DNA from: Tannerellaceae bacterium
GTDB taxonomy: Bacteria > Bacteroidota > Bacteroidia > Bacteroidales > Tannerellaceae
Assembly: GCA_031288175.1 (NCBI GenBank)
Contig: JAITRW010000020.1
Coordinates: 1-52,974 of the forward strand
Length of the DNA stretch: 52,974 nucleotides
Direction of reading: 5' to 3'
Below, in pieces: positions 17,385-27,513 of this stretch. The notes under the pieces were generated by a model. That model was not told where the DNA came from. It did no database searches and worked only from the letters and a program-made list of their open reading frames with translations. Made by a program: the position numbers and the translations under genes. The number at the start of each line of letters is the position of its first letter. Position 1 is the stretch's first letter.

Positions 17385-20300
17385 ATGACTTCAGAAAAAG
17401 TTCATCGGATAGGAATTGATGTTGGATCGACGACCGTAAAACTTGTCGTCCTCTCCCCTCAAAAAAAAATCGTTCATAAAGGATATCGGCGGCACCAGGC
17501 TGATGTAGTTGTTGCCTTGCGGGAGGAATTGCTTGCCGTCTCCTCTCGTTTTCCCTCCTTACCCATGCGTATGGTTGTCACCGGATCGGCAGGTATGGGC
17601 GTAGCCGAGAGGCTTTCCCTTCCTTTTGTACAGGAAGTAGTCGCCTCCATTGATGCCGTGAGGCGCGATTTTCCCCACACGCGTACCCTTATCGACTTAG
17701 GAGGGGAAGATGCCAAGATGGTCTTCTTTGATACCGGAAAACAACCTGATATCCGCATGAACGGTAGTTGTGCCGGAGGTACAGGCGCTTTCATTGATCA
17801 AATGGCTGTCCTGATGAACATTTCAGTAGACGAGTTAGGGGAACAAGCCATGCATTACGAGACTATCCACCCCATCGCCTCACGTTGCGGGGTCTTTGCC
17901 AAGACCGATGTCCAGAACCTGCTGGCGAGAAACGTCGCCACACCCGATGTCGCCCGTTCCGTCCTGCATACCGTTGCCCTGCAAACCCTCGCCTCCCTTG
18001 CACGTGGACATAGTGTTCCCTCGCCCATCCTCTGTATCGGAGGGCCGCTCACTTTCTTGCCCGCCTTGAGACAAGCCTTCGCAGAGTTGTTGCACGCCGA
18101 ATCCATCGCCCCGGAAAACGGTGCCTTTTTTCCCGCCTACGGCGCAGCCCTGCATGCTCTTGACATAGAGATGTTTCAAGACCTGACGGCTATCATCAGC
18201 CGCTTGGATACCAGACATACTCCTTCCTTCCGCTCAGCCCTCCAACCTCTCTTTGCCGGAGAAGATGACTACACCCGCTGGAAAGCCGAACGCAAGCAGA
18301 CAGTTATCCCCTTTGTCCCGATAGATGGTAGCACGGAAAAAGAATGTAAAGGTTTCTTAGGAATAGACTCAGGGTCCACTACCACTAAAATCGTCGTTAT
18401 TGATGAAAAAGGGAACCTCCGCTACTCCTATTACGCCGATAACGACGGACACCCGCTCCCGCGACTCGTAGAAGGTTTGCAATTTTTCTATCGCTTGACC
18501 AAAGAAAAAGGCCTTTCCTTTCGTTTTCTCGCCTCCGCCGCTACCGGTTACGGAGAAGAACTCATCAAGGCAGCCTTCGGACTGGATTACGGCATCGTCG
18601 AAACCATAGCACACCTCGCCGGTGCGCAGCATATAGACCCTAACGTCTCTTTCGTGCTGGATATTGGTGGGCAGGACATCAAAAGTATCTTTACACACAA
18701 TGGCGTAATCTCACGCGTCGAATTGAATGAAGCTTGTTCCTCCGGTTGCGGCTCCTTCTTACAAAACTTCGCCTCCACACTCGGCCTTACTCCCGCCGAT
18801 TTCGCCCGTTCCGCCTGCCTGGCAAAAAATCCCAACGATCTTGGTACACGCTGTACCGTCTTCATGAATTCCAAAGTCAAGCAGTCTTTACGGGAAAACG
18901 CTTCACTTGGAGACATTGCCGCCGGACTTGCCTATTCCGTAGTTAGAAATTGTCTCTTTAAGGTACTCAAAATTAACAATCTCAATCTACTCGGCGAACA
19001 TATCGTCGTGCAGGGTGGCGCTTTCCGTAACGACGCCGTCTACCGTGCCTTCGAAATACTCTCAGGAAAGACCGTCTCCTCCACCGACCGCCCTGAATTG
19101 ATGGGTGCTCTCGGCGCGGCTCTCTTTGCCAGGCAAGGATACAAGCGTTCCGGAACACCCTCCACCTTCACTGGACAAGAACCCCTTCCCGACTTGTCCA
19201 CCGTCGAAACGGCAGATTTTTCTTGTAAAGGTTGTACTAATCGTTGTTCTGTCCGACGTTTTCGGTTCCAGAATGGCAATGTCTGCCATGCAGGTAACCG
19301 TTGCGAAAAAATATTCTACAACAAGTTCCTTGCCCCTGAAAAGGGATACAACGCCTTTGTCCGTAAGAATGAACTGCTCTTTGGCAGAGTTACCTCTCTC
19401 CCTGACGGTAGAGTAGGGGAGAGCATACCTCAGCGAAAGATAAGGATAGGGATACCCCGTGTATTGAACATGTACGAAAATTTCCCCTTCTGGCACACTC
19501 TTTTAAGCCGTTGCGGCTTCGATGTCGTCCTGTCGCCGGAATCCACTTTCCCGCTTTACCGTACCGGTGTGACAAGCATCATGTCCGATACGGTATGTTT
19601 CCCCGCCAAGTTAGTGCATGGACATATCCTGGCTCTCGTAGAGCAAAAGGTTGATAGAATATTCTACCCCCTCGTCATCAAGGAAGAAGCAGAGCTGGTA
19701 TTCGCAGGAAACAGTTTCAACTGTCCCGTCGTAGCAGGTTATCCTGATGTCGTCCGTAGTAGCATAGAGCCTCAAGAAACTTTCGGCATCCCTTTCGACA
19801 AGCCCGTTATCTCTTTTGAAAATAGCAGGGTACTATCCCACACAGCCTGTGCTTATCTCTCCACGCTCGGTGTGAAACACTCAGACTTTGATCAGGCCTT
19901 TGAAGCCGCCGTCAGACACATGGAGGATGTCAGGCTCTGCCTCATCCAACAGCAACTCCGCCTCTTTGAACAAGCCGTCGCCACAGGAAGGACTATTTTC
20001 GTCGTTGCCGGACGACCCTATCACGCCGATCCCCTCATCCAGCAGAAAGCAGGACAGATCATTTCCGACCTTGGAGCGGATGCCTTCACCGACGATATTT
20101 TCCGCCGTACCGACAGTCTGCCTCTCCGTTCTCTTGATCTCGTCTCCCAATGGGCTTTTCCCAACCGCCCCGTGCAGGCCGCCATACAGGTAGCCCGCCT
20201 CCCCGCAAATGTACAGCTCGTCCAGCTGAACTCTTTCGGATGTGGACCCGACTCTTTTTTCCTGAACGAAATCTCTGACATTCTCAAACGATCGGGGAAG

Positions 20301-21647
20301 AACCATACCGTTCTCCGCATTGACGAAATTGCCGCTCCCGGCTCCATTCGCCTCCGCCTCCGCTCCCTGGTAGAATCCTTGAAACTTGGCCTTCCTCCCG
20401 TACCGGTAGCGTATACCGGATATGTAAGAACCTATTCTTCCGCAGATAAGCAGAAGACCATCCTCGTCCCTTGGTTTTCCGACTTTGTCTCTCCTTTCCT
20501 TCCTGCCATTGCCGCTCTTGCAGGATTGAAGCTCGTCAATCTGCCGCCCTCTTCGCAAACCTCTGCCGATTATGGCCTTGAATACGGAAATAACGAAGTA
20601 TGTTACCCTCTCACCTTAGTCATCGGGGATATTATTTCCGCATTGCGTTCGGGACATTACGATACCACTGACGTCGTTGTCGCCATGACGCAAACTGGGG
20701 GGCAGTGTCGCGCCACTAATTATATCTCCCAGATAAAAGGTGCTCTCAAAACCGCTGGTTTTGGATATATCCCCGTCCTTTCCCTGTTTCTTACAGGGGA
20801 TGCCTGTAAGAACCCTCAAGATTTCCACCTTCCTCTCCATAAGATCGCCATTCCTCTCCTGCACACCCTCCTTTATGCCGACAGCCTCCAACAGTTATTT
20901 AGTGCAACGGTCGTTCGCGAAATACGGCAAGGAGATAGTCGGCGCCTCTTCGACCATTATGTAGAACGAGGCATTGAAATTATTGATAGACACTCTTCCT
21001 ACCATCTTTTCCCTCTTCTAAAACAGGCCGTTGATGACTTCAATCAACTTCCACTTTCTTCCGAACGGCTCACACCCGTCGGTCTGATCGGGGAGATCTA
21101 CGTTAAATATAATTCTTACGCACAAGCCCATATCACGTCATGGTTACGTGCTCAAAAGATGGAAGTCGTCACACCCCCACTTCTTGATTTCTTCCTGCAA
21201 TACTTCGTCAATTCAGAAGAAGATATCCGTAACGGCTTGACGGAAGACAGCCTTTTGAGACGTTCTCTCTCCCCTGTAATCTATCGGTTTGTAAACCGTA
21301 AGCTCGAAAAGACAGAACGCATCCTCTCTGAATTTCGTTTCTACCGTCCACAAGTTTCCGTCTATACCAAAGCCGACTATGCAGCCGAAGTCCTTTCCTT
21401 ATCCAATCAGTTTGGCGAAGGCTGGCTTATAGCCGCCGAAATAGCCTGTTACGCCCGTGCCGGAATAGACAGAATCGTCTGCCTGCAACCCTTTGGCTGC
21501 ATCGCCAATCATGTCGTCGCAAAGGGTATAGAGAAGCGATTGAAAAAACTTTATCCACATATCAATCTTCTTTACCTTGATCTTGACAGCGGAATGGCCG
21601 ATGTAAATCTAAAAAACCGCCTTTATTTTCTCATTAATCGTCTCTGA
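17385..21647 (+). CDS. Acyl-CoA dehydratase activase-related fusion protein
   Basis: The 1420-residue product joins two BadF/BcrA-type ATPase modules. The first (about 1-270) has GIDVGSTTVKL and NGSCAGGTGAF; the second (about 320-590) has GIDSGSTTTKI, LDIGGQD and ACSSGCGSF. The cysteines in the CAGGTG and SSGCGS loops are where activators hold a shared [4Fe-4S] cluster. A CKGCTNRC cysteine cluster (~610) follows, then a DUF2229 region, then a 2-hydroxyglutaryl-CoA dehydratase-like region to the C-terminus. Activators of this kind drive electrons into 2-hydroxyacyl-CoA dehydratases. The large fused form is widespread in anaerobes, but its substrate is unknown. It starts 13 nt after tRNA-Gly and has no dehydratase neighbour. 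Confidence 0.88.
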   Translation: MTSEKVHRIGIDVGSTTVKLVVLSPQKKIVHKGYRRHQADVVVALREELLAVSSRFPSLPMRMVVTGSAGMGVAERLSLPFVQEVVASIDAVRRDFPHTRTLIDLGGEDAKMVFFDTGKQPDIRMNGSCAGGTGAFIDQMAVLMNISVDELGEQAMHYETIHPIASRCGVFAKTDVQNLLARNVATPDVARSVLHTVALQTLASLARGHSVPSPILCIGGPLTFLPALRQAFAELLHAESIAPENGAFFPAYGAALHALDIEMFQDLTAIISRLDTRHTPSFRSALQPLFAGEDDYTRWKAERKQTVIPFVPIDGSTEKECKGFLGIDSGSTTTKIVVIDEKGNLRYSYYADNDGHPLPRLVEGLQFFYRLTKEKGLSFRFLASAATGYGEELIKAAFGLDYGIVETIAHLAGAQHIDPNVSFVLDIGGQDIKSIFTHNGVISRVELNEACSSGCGSFLQNFASTLGLTPADFARSACLAKNPNDLGTRCTVFMNSKVKQSLRENASLGDIAAGLAYSVVRNCLFKVLKINNLNLLGEHIVVQGGAFRNDAVYRAFEILSGKTVSSTDRPELMGALGAALFARQGYKRSGTPSTFTGQEPLPDLSTVETADFSCKGCTNRCSVRRFRFQNGNVCHAGNRCEKIFYNKFLAPEKGYNAFVRKNELLFGRVTSLPDGRVGESIPQRKIRIGIPRVLNMYENFPFWHTLLSRCGFDVVLSPESTFPLYRTGVTSIMSDTVCFPAKLVHGHILALVEQKVDRIFYPLVIKEEAELVFAGNSFNCPVVAGYPDVVRSSIEPQETFGIPFDKPVISFENSRVLSHTACAYLSTLGVKHSDFDQAFEAAVRHMEDVRLCLIQQQLRLFEQAVATGRTIFVVAGRPYHADPLIQQKAGQIISDLGADAFTDDIFRRTDSLPLRSLDLVSQWAFPNRPVQAAIQVARLPANVQLVQLNSFGCGPDSFFLNEISDILKRSGKNHTVLRIDEIAAPGSIRLRLRSLVESLKLGLPPVPVAYTGYVRTYSSADKQKTILVPWFSDFVSPFLPAIAALAGLKLVNLPPSSQTSADYGLEYGNNEVCYPLTLVIGDIISALRSGHYDTTDVVVAMTQTGGQCRATNYISQIKGALKTAGFGYIPVLSLFLTGDACKNPQDFHLPLHKIAIPLLHTLLYADSLQQLFSATVVREIRQGDSRRLFDHYVERGIEIIDRHSSYHLFPLLKQAVDDFNQLPLSSERLTPVGLIGEIYVKYNSYAQAHITSWLRAQKMEVVTPPLLDFFLQYFVNSEEDIRNGLTEDSLLRRSLSPVIYRFVNRKLEKTERILSEFRFYRPQVSVYTKADYAAEVLSLSNQFGEGWLIAAEIACYARAGIDRIVCLQPFGCIANHVVAKGIEKRLKKLYPHINLLYLDLDSGMADVNLKNRLYFLINRL

Positions 21648-21705
21648 GCAAGGTATATAGATTTTTTCTATAAGTTCCGTGCAATCTAAAACATAGCGAT
21701 GTGCA

Positions 21706-22707
21706 TCATTTCTGCACGTAATACCCGCACCCGCGTGTGTGAGTATGTAGTGTCCCGATAGAATCGGCATAGATAAAAAAATAACCGATTGGGGCGAACA
21801 GTGTGTCGGTGACGAGACTTTCGGCCAGCGAAAGCGCCTGTTCAAGGCCTAAGGCATTAAATGTGGTAGCCAAAGCATCTGCCGTCAGCGCATCGCTGGC
21901 AATAACGGTGGACGAGAGAATATTCTCTTCAGAGGGGTAACCCGTCTTCGGGTTGATGGTGTGCGCTACCTTACGGTCTCCTTGACGGTAGTAATTCAAG
22001 TAATCCCCGGAAGTAGCTATCCCGCATCGCTTACTGACGGCAAGGATCTCTTGGAGTCCGTTCTCCCCAAAATCATCGGAAGGTTTACGTATCCCGATGC
22101 GCCACGGCTGGTGTTGGGGATTAAGTCCTTGTACCGCCACTTCCCCCCCGATCTCCACCATGTAATTGTCGGCGCCATGCTGACGGAGAAGGGTAGCAAT
22201 CACATCGGCAGCGTATCCTTTGGCTATCGCCGAGCAATTGAGTTGGACACGAGGATCAGTCTTATGAATTCGCCCACCAACGTCAAGGTGTATCTTTTGA
22301 TAACCCACAAATTGGAGGATGCTATCTATAGCCTCCTTGGTTATGGTATCATGTCGCTGATATCCGAAGCCCCAGAGATTGATTAGAGGGGCAACAGTGA
22401 CGTCAAAGATACCATCCGAAAGACAGGAAATCTCCAACGAACGAGAAAGGATATGCCGCAGGTGAACGTCCGTAAGGTCACTTTCATTACGGTTAATGCG
22501 GGCAATATACGAAGAAGAAAGGAAAGGATTGAAAGACCGGTTAAGAGCTTCGAAAGCAGAATCAATCTCCTGGGTCAGTGATCGATCGGTTTGGTACTTA
22601 ATGTGGTAACTAGTGTTGAAAACAGTACCGCTTTCTTCATAATAATGTTTGCGGACTTGACAGCCGGTAAGGAGAAGGGTGGCAACCACTAAAAAAACTG
22701 TACGCAT
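21706..22707 (-). CDS. apbE: FAD:protein FMN transferase (ApbE)
   Basis: The 333-residue lipoprotein (LLLTGC, Cys16) attaches FMN to threonines of Rnf/Nqr subunits and other exported flavoproteins. Family segments are visible: FNPFLSSSYIARIN, VTVAPLINLWGFG, AIAKGYAADVI, VEIGGEVAVQG, HTINPKTGYP, and the Mg-site region SDALTADALATTFNALG. It begins 18 nt after the rho stop on the same strand, so the two are probably co-transcribed. An Rnf subunit gene lies 5 kb away, a plausible functional partner. The last residues (GCGYYVQK) are a normal family end. Confidence 0.93.
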   Translation of the reverse strand: MRTVFLVVATLLLTGCQVRKHYYEESGTVFNTSYHIKYQTDRSLTQEIDSAFEALNRSFNPFLSSSYIARINRNESDLTDVHLRHILSRSLEISCLSDGIFDVTVAPLINLWGFGYQRHDTITKEAIDSILQFVGYQKIHLDVGGRIHKTDPRVQLNCSAIAKGYAADVIATLLRQHGADNYMVEIGGEVAVQGLNPQHQPWRIGIRKPSDDFGENGLQEILAVSKRCGIATSGDYLNYYRQGDRKVAHTINPKTGYPSEENILSSTVIASDALTADALATTFNALGLEQALSLAESLVTDTLFAPIGYFFIYADSIGTLHTHTRGCGYYVQK

Positions 22708-22725
22708 GGCATCATCTCTCCTCCC

Positions 22726-24621
22726 TTATCCGTTCATAGAGAGCAGAAACTCGGCGTTGTTACGAGTATTTTCGAGCTGTTTTTTAAGAAACTCCATAGC
22801 CTCAATCGGATTCATGTCCGAAAGGTATTTACGGAGCACCCACATACGATTAACTATGCTGGGTTCATGAAGGAGATCGTCGCGTCGAGTACTGGACGCT
22901 GTGAGGTCGACGGCCGGATAAATCCGCTTGTTGGAGAGCTTACGGTCAAGTTGAAGCTCCATGTTTCCCGTTCCCTTGAATTCTTCAAAAATAACCTCGT
23001 CCATTTTGGAACCAGTCTCAATCAGCGCCGTAGCGAGGATCGTGAGACTTCCTCCATTCTCAATGTTCCGTGCCGCACCGAAAAAGCGCTTGGGTTTCTG
23101 AAGCGCATTGGCGTCAACACCTCCGGAGAGTACCTTACCTGATGCCGGCTGCATGGTGTTGTACGCACGGGCAAGTCGTGTGATGGAATCAAGGAGGATA
23201 ATGACATCATGCCCACATTCTACAAGGCGTTTAGCTTTATTCAGGACAATCTCAGTGATCTTGACATGGCGCTCGGCCGGCTCGTCGAACGTAGATGCAA
23301 TCACTTCCGCATCTACACTACGTGCCATATCGGTAACTTCTTCAGGACGCTCGTCTATAAGGAGGATGATCATGTACGCTTCAGGGTGGTTGTAGGCGAT
23401 AGCGTTAGCGATGTCTTTGAGGAGGATAGTCTTACCGGTCTTAGGTTGTGCTACGATAAGGCCACGCTGTCCTTTACCGATGGGTGAAAATAGATCAACC
23501 ACCCGTACGCCGCTGTAATCATAGATCTTAGGTGAGCGGCGGGCGGCGAGCATGAACTTCTCGTTAGGGAAGATAGGTGTGAGGTGATCAAAAGCAAGGC
23601 GGTCACGTATTTCTTCGGGCGTACGACCGTTGATACGTTCGGCTTTGAGCAAGGGATAGTATTTTTCTCCTTCGCGCGGTGGACGGACAAAACCCTCAAT
23701 GGTATCTCCCGGACGTAGTCCGTATTGCTTGACTTGGGCGGGGGGAACGTAAACATCATCGGGAGATGATAAGTAGTTATAGTCCGGGGAACGCAGGAAA
23801 CCGTAACCTTCGGGCATTACTTCGAGGACACCAAATGCAGGTATGTGTTGTTGGAAATCATAACCCTGTTCAACTTGAGCAGATTGGTTGACTTGCTTCT
23901 GCTTCTGATGCTGGTTTTGTTTTTGTTTTTGGTGCTGTGATTGAGCAGGTTGTTGGCTGGGAACAGGTTGTGAGGGTGTGGTTGGATTGAGACTGATGAT
24001 GCGTTTCCCTTCATTTTTTGGAGTAGGATGACTGGTGGGGAAGACTTGATCGAAGACAGATTTAGAATCCGGATGGCGGAAAATAGTCCGGATGGCAGGA
24101 GACGGTGCAGGATCAGTATCTGCATCTGCCGTAAGCGGCGGCGCAGGGTTGAGGTTGGAATCAGAGGATGGAATATTTTCCTTAATCTTATCATTCATAG
24201 TTTGAGCTGGTTGAGCTTTGAGGATAGAAAGAACGGTGGCAATAGAAGAAATGGAATCCTCATCGGGCAACGCTTCAGGATTGTTCTTTTTCAAGATCAC
24301 CTTGCGTTCAGACGGTTGGGATTCAGGATGAAGTTGAGACTGGAACGGAGATGGTTCACTTCCCTGTAGAAGGAGTGGGTTTTTACGAGGGCGTCCGCGT
24401 TTCCTGCTTCCGGCTGTTGCGGATGAATCGGCTTTTATCTCTTGTTCCTTCTCCTTGGAGAGTTGCTTGTCGGCAGCAAGGATGGCTTGTTCGTCGAGGA
24501 TGTTGTAGATGAGTTCATCGCGGCGAATACCTGTAATCCTGTCAAGGCCAAGTTCCGTGGCGATTTGTTGCAGTTCGGGCAGTAACTTAGTGTTTAGATC
24601 CGCAATGGTGTAAATCTGCAT
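22726..24621 (-). CDS. rho: Transcription termination factor Rho with disordered insert
   Basis: The 631-residue product starts at the ATG at 24621 ([12 protein letters not shown]), the normal Rho N-terminal helix; the frame continues upstream to 24726 without support. Rho is the hexameric RNA helicase that ends transcription. Visible parts are an SAP-like Rho_N domain (1-45), a long low-complexity region (about 60-250) including an AT-hook-like [10 protein letters not shown] and a Q/K/H-rich tract, the cold-shock RNA-binding domain ([14 protein letters not shown]), Walker [21 protein letters not shown], and a C-terminal SGGVDANAL segment. The insert accounts for the extra length over the ~420-residue E. 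coli protein. apbE follows after 18 nt. Confidence 0.95.
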   Translation of the reverse strand: MQIYTIADLNTKLLPELQQIATELGLDRITGIRRDELIYNILDEQAILAADKQLSKEKEQEIKADSSATAGSRKRGRPRKNPLLLQGSEPSPFQSQLHPESQPSERKVILKKNNPEALPDEDSISSIATVLSILKAQPAQTMNDKIKENIPSSDSNLNPAPPLTADADTDPAPSPAIRTIFRHPDSKSVFDQVFPTSHPTPKNEGKRIISLNPTTPSQPVPSQQPAQSQHQKQKQNQHQKQKQVNQSAQVEQGYDFQQHIPAFGVLEVMPEGYGFLRSPDYNYLSSPDDVYVPPAQVKQYGLRPGDTIEGFVRPPREGEKYYPLLKAERINGRTPEEIRDRLAFDHLTPIFPNEKFMLAARRSPKIYDYSGVRVVDLFSPIGKGQRGLIVAQPKTGKTILLKDIANAIAYNHPEAYMIILLIDERPEEVTDMARSVDAEVIASTFDEPAERHVKITEIVLNKAKRLVECGHDVIILLDSITRLARAYNTMQPASGKVLSGGVDANALQKPKRFFGAARNIENGGSLTILATALIETGSKMDEVIFEEFKGTGNMELQLDRKLSNKRIYPAVDLTASSTRRDDLLHEPSIVNRMWVLRKYLSDMNPIEAMEFLKKQLENTRNNAEFLLSMNG

Positions 24622-24802
24622 AATAAATTCAATAAGGGGTTTTCGTGGATGATATACGATGACAAATGTTTGGGGTGCCGTTCGCAGTATTAGGCGAAGG
24701 CGATGCAAAGATAAACTTCTTTTCAAAATAGTTCTTACATTTGTCTGGAATCGGACAAGATATTTTTCAAGGTCATTAGTGAATTATAAAATCATGCAAA
24801 TC
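24622..24802. promoter_or_regulatory. Divergent promoter region of rho and the GH3 gene
   Basis: The gap holds TATCTTTG on the minus strand (24706-24713, towards rho) and TACATTTG on the plus strand (24736-24743, towards the beta-glucosidase). Both are perfect -7 boxes, but neither has a clear -33 TTTG at 19 nt. I see nothing else in this stretch. Confidence 0.5.
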
Positions 24803-27055
24803 ATGAAGAAGGGTGGTGTCGTTTTCTGTATGTGTGCGGCGATCTTACTGTCGGCTTGTGATAAAAAAACAGTGTCGGAAAAAGACTCGGACGCAATAGA
24901 TCACAAGGTAGAGAAACTCCTATCGAAAATGACCTTGGAAGAGAAAATCGGGCAATTAGACCAGATCACCAGTGCAGGAAACTTCGATGAGCTTGCCGGA
25001 CGGATCAAAGGGTATTTTGTCGGATCAATCCTGAATGAAACAAATCCTCAGGTGATCAACGACCTTCAACGGGTCGCCGTTGAAGAAACAAGGTTAGGTA
25101 TTCCCCTGATCTTTGCCCGCGACGTGATACATGGTTTCAAGACCATCTTCCCCGTCCCACTGGGACAAGCAGCGTCATGGAATCCTGAGACGGTGGAAGC
25201 GGGTGCACGGGTGGCGGCTGTGGAAGCAGCGTCGACGGGTATTCGTTGGACCTTTGCGCCGATGCTGGATATTTCGCGTGATGCGCGCTGGGGGCGTATC
25301 ATGGAAAGTTTCGGGGAAGACCCTCACCTGTCATCTATATTAGGGATTGCTACCGTCAAAGGTTTTCAGGGAAGCGATCTTTCCGATCCAACGGCTATCC
25401 TTGCCTGCGCTAAGCACTTTGTGGGCTACGGCGCTGTGGAAAGCGGGAAGGATTATAATATCACTATCCTGTCTACCGAGCAGTTGCGCAATGTGTACCT
25501 CCGGCCTTTTAAGGCGGTTGTAGATGCGGGAGTAGGGACGGTGATGGTCTCTTTCAACGAAGTGAACGGTATCCCCAATTCAGGGAACGGCTATATCTTG
25601 CGGAAAGTGCTACGCGACGATTGGGGGTTCGACGGCGTCATAGTAAGCGACTGGAACTCTATCGGGGAAATGATAAACCATGGATATGCCGAATCCCCTG
25701 TCCATGCGGCCGAAATTGCCATGAATGCCGGTGTAGATATAGACATGGAAAGCCATGTCTATACACCGTTCCTTGCCCAGCTACTTAAAGAAAAAAAGGT
25801 GAAGGTTTCGGATATTGATGATGCTGTCCGCCGTATCCTGAAACTGAAGTTCAAGCTTGGACTGTTCGAAAACCCATACGTAGAGATCAAAGAAGACCCC
25901 GTCTTCTACGCTCCCGAGCATTTGGAGATCGCCAAGCAGGCGGCTATTGAAAGTGCTATCCTTCTCAAAAATGACGGTACTTTGCCGCTGGATGTTTCCA
26001 GCCTGAACGCTGTCGCTGTCATTGGACCAATGGCCGACGCACCTCACGACCAGCTTGGTAGCTGGGTGTTCGATGGCGAAAAGGCGCATACGGTGACGCC
26101 GCTTACCGCTTTGCGGGAGGCGTTCGGCGAACAAGTGAAGATACATTACGCTGCAGGACTTGCGTATAGCCGTGACACAGACCGGAAAGGTTTTACCACC
26201 GCACTTGCCGTTGCACGTTCGTCCGATGTAATACTTTTCTTCGGCGGCGAAGAATCTATCTTGTCGGGTGAGGCTCATTGCAGGGCAGATATTACATTGC
26301 CGGGAGCTCAAAAAGAATTGCTGACCGAAATTGCTAAAACAGGTAAGCCCGTAGTCCTCGTCGTTATGGCGGGACGGGCGATCGAGATTTACAAGGAACT
26401 ACCACTGGTGAATGCATATCTTTTCAACTTCCACCCCGGAACGATGGGTGGACCGGCTATTACCGACCTCTTGTTCGGCAAAGCTGTCCCTTCGGGCAAA
26501 TTGCCTATCTCTTATCCTAAAATGGTGGGACAATCCCCCCTCTATTACAATCACAAGAATACTGGACGTCCTCCTGTAGGCGAGTTGCAAACGATAGATA
26601 ATATCCCCCTCGAAGCCGGACAGGTGTCACTGGGAAACACGAGTTATTTTTTAGATGCAGGAAAAGACCCCCTCTTTCCCTTTGGCTTTGGGCTTTCTTA
26701 CACGACGTTCGAGTATAATGATTTGCAACTTTCTTCCACTGAACTGACGGCTGACGGTTCCTTGACCGCTACCTGTATGGTGACAAACACCGGTGCTGTG
26801 GCGGCCGCCGAGACTGTGCAGTTGTATATCCGTGACAAAGTCGGTTCTGTTACCCGTCCTGTCAGGGAACTGAAAGACTTCCATAAGATAGTCCTTCAGC
26901 CCGGTGAATCGCAACCTGTCTCTTTCACAATTGCAGGCCGGTCACTTTGCTTCTATAACCACGAAGATGTAGAGATCTTGGAACCTGGCGATTACTCCCT
27001 TTGGATAGCTCCTCACAGTGCTGCTGGCCTCGAAGGAGAATTCCGGTTACAGTAA
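24803..27055 (+). CDS. bglX: GH3 beta-glucosidase lipoprotein (BglX-like)
   Basis: Started at the ATG at 24803 (another lies 3 codons earlier), the ~750-residue product has a lipoprotein signal (ILLSAC) and the three-part GH3 layout of BglX: an N-terminal barrel (MTLEEKIGQLDQ, FAPMLDISRDARWGR, ESFGEDPHL), the nucleophile Asp283 in VIVSDWNS, a second alpha/beta domain (SAILLKNDGTLPLD, GEAHCRADITLPGAQ) and a C-terminal fibronectin III-like domain (FPFGFGLSYTTFEYND). BglX enzymes release glucose from the non-reducing ends of beta-glucosides in the periplasm. The gene stands alone, divergent from rho. The catalytic acid cannot be fixed by eye. Confidence 0.93.
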   Translation: MKKGGVVFCMCAAILLSACDKKTVSEKDSDAIDHKVEKLLSKMTLEEKIGQLDQITSAGNFDELAGRIKGYFVGSILNETNPQVINDLQRVAVEETRLGIPLIFARDVIHGFKTIFPVPLGQAASWNPETVEAGARVAAVEAASTGIRWTFAPMLDISRDARWGRIMESFGEDPHLSSILGIATVKGFQGSDLSDPTAILACAKHFVGYGAVESGKDYNITILSTEQLRNVYLRPFKAVVDAGVGTVMVSFNEVNGIPNSGNGYILRKVLRDDWGFDGVIVSDWNSIGEMINHGYAESPVHAAEIAMNAGVDIDMESHVYTPFLAQLLKEKKVKVSDIDDAVRRILKLKFKLGLFENPYVEIKEDPVFYAPEHLEIAKQAAIESAILLKNDGTLPLDVSSLNAVAVIGPMADAPHDQLGSWVFDGEKAHTVTPLTALREAFGEQVKIHYAAGLAYSRDTDRKGFTTALAVARSSDVILFFGGEESILSGEAHCRADITLPGAQKELLTEIAKTGKPVVLVVMAGRAIEIYKELPLVNAYLFNFHPGTMGGPAITDLLFGKAVPSGKLPISYPKMVGQSPLYYNHKNTGRPPVGELQTIDNIPLEAGQVSLGNTSYFLDAGKDPLFPFGFGLSYTTFEYNDLQLSSTELTADGSLTATCMVTNTGAVAAAETVQLYIRDKVGSVTRPVRELKDFHKIVLQPGESQPVSFTIAGRSLCFYNHEDVEILEPGDYSLWIAPHSAAGLEGEFRLQ

Positions 27056-27079
27056 AATAAGCTTTACTGTTGCGCAGAT

Positions 27080-27262
27080 TTAGGAATCTGTTGGGAATTT
27101 ACACAGGAAATGAACAATGAGCATCCTGCACCTTTTCAGGTTGCCTTAATTGATAGAATTATCTCCTCAACTTCCGCTACTGTTATATTAGACCCTTTAA
27201 TGAGAAGCGGGACAATTGCTGTTGTCACTATAGGATTAAAAAGAAACTATATTCCAAAGTAA
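27080..27262 (+). pseudogene. C-terminal remnant of a type II DNA methyltransferase
   Basis: A frame ending at 27260-27262 reads NNEHPAPFQVALIDRIIS, then VILDPLMRSGTIAVV, then GLKRNYI. These match the C-terminal end of N6/N4 DNA methyltransferases (HPA.FP..L..R.I, then DPF.GSGTTAVAA, then LGRNFIG). The AdoMet-binding motif is damaged (DPFMGSGT has become DPLMRSGT), and the rest of the enzyme is missing. No start supports a full gene; the in-frame ATG at 27110 would give 50 residues. The frame overlaps the next remnant as TAATG. Confidence 0.7.
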
Positions 27263-27426
27263 TGATGTTGCAGCAATTCAGCTTTGAGAGTTTTTTAAAT
27301 CAAGTAGAAAAAGGAAATATATTAGTTGATTTTGATGCTCGAACAGGACATAATCATGGAACAAAGTTTAGAATGAGGCAAAACTGTTTGCCCGAAGTAT
27401 ATAGGAAAGCAACGGTCATAATATGA
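27262..27426 (+). pseudogene. C-terminal remnant of a restriction endonuclease
   Basis: A 54-residue frame contains NILVDFDARTGHNHGTKFR and then LPEVYRKATVI. The HNHGT.FR segment recalls the C-terminal part of MvaI/BcnI-type type II restriction enzymes. It starts within the stop of the methyltransferase remnant (TAATG), as in co-expressed restriction-modification pairs. Only the tail remains and the nuclease centre is missing, so it cannot be active. The endonuclease family is recalled from memory and is less certain than the methyltransferase call. Confidence 0.5.
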
Positions 27427-27463
27427 GAAGTCAGAGCTTAGTATAAGGGATTGGGAAAAGGAT

Positions 27464-27490
27464 TATCTTTGGCTACGGAAAGATTTCCGT
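27464..27490 (+). promoter_or_regulatory. Possible rnfA promoter and inverted repeat
   Basis: TATCTTTG (27464-27471) is a good -7 box without a clear -33 box. Directly downstream, ACGGAAA-GA-TTTCCGT (27475-27490) is a perfect 7-bp inverted repeat that would lie at the transcript start, where a repressor could bind. The rnfA ATG follows at 27514. Confidence 0.4.
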
Positions 27491-27513
27491 TGCGCTAACA
27501 CTAAAGAACGATT

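Noticed and set aside
24622-24726. A longer Rho with 35 extra N-terminal residues
   Set aside because: The extra residues do not resemble Rho and include the promoter region; [12 protein letters not shown] at 24621 is the usual type of Rho start.
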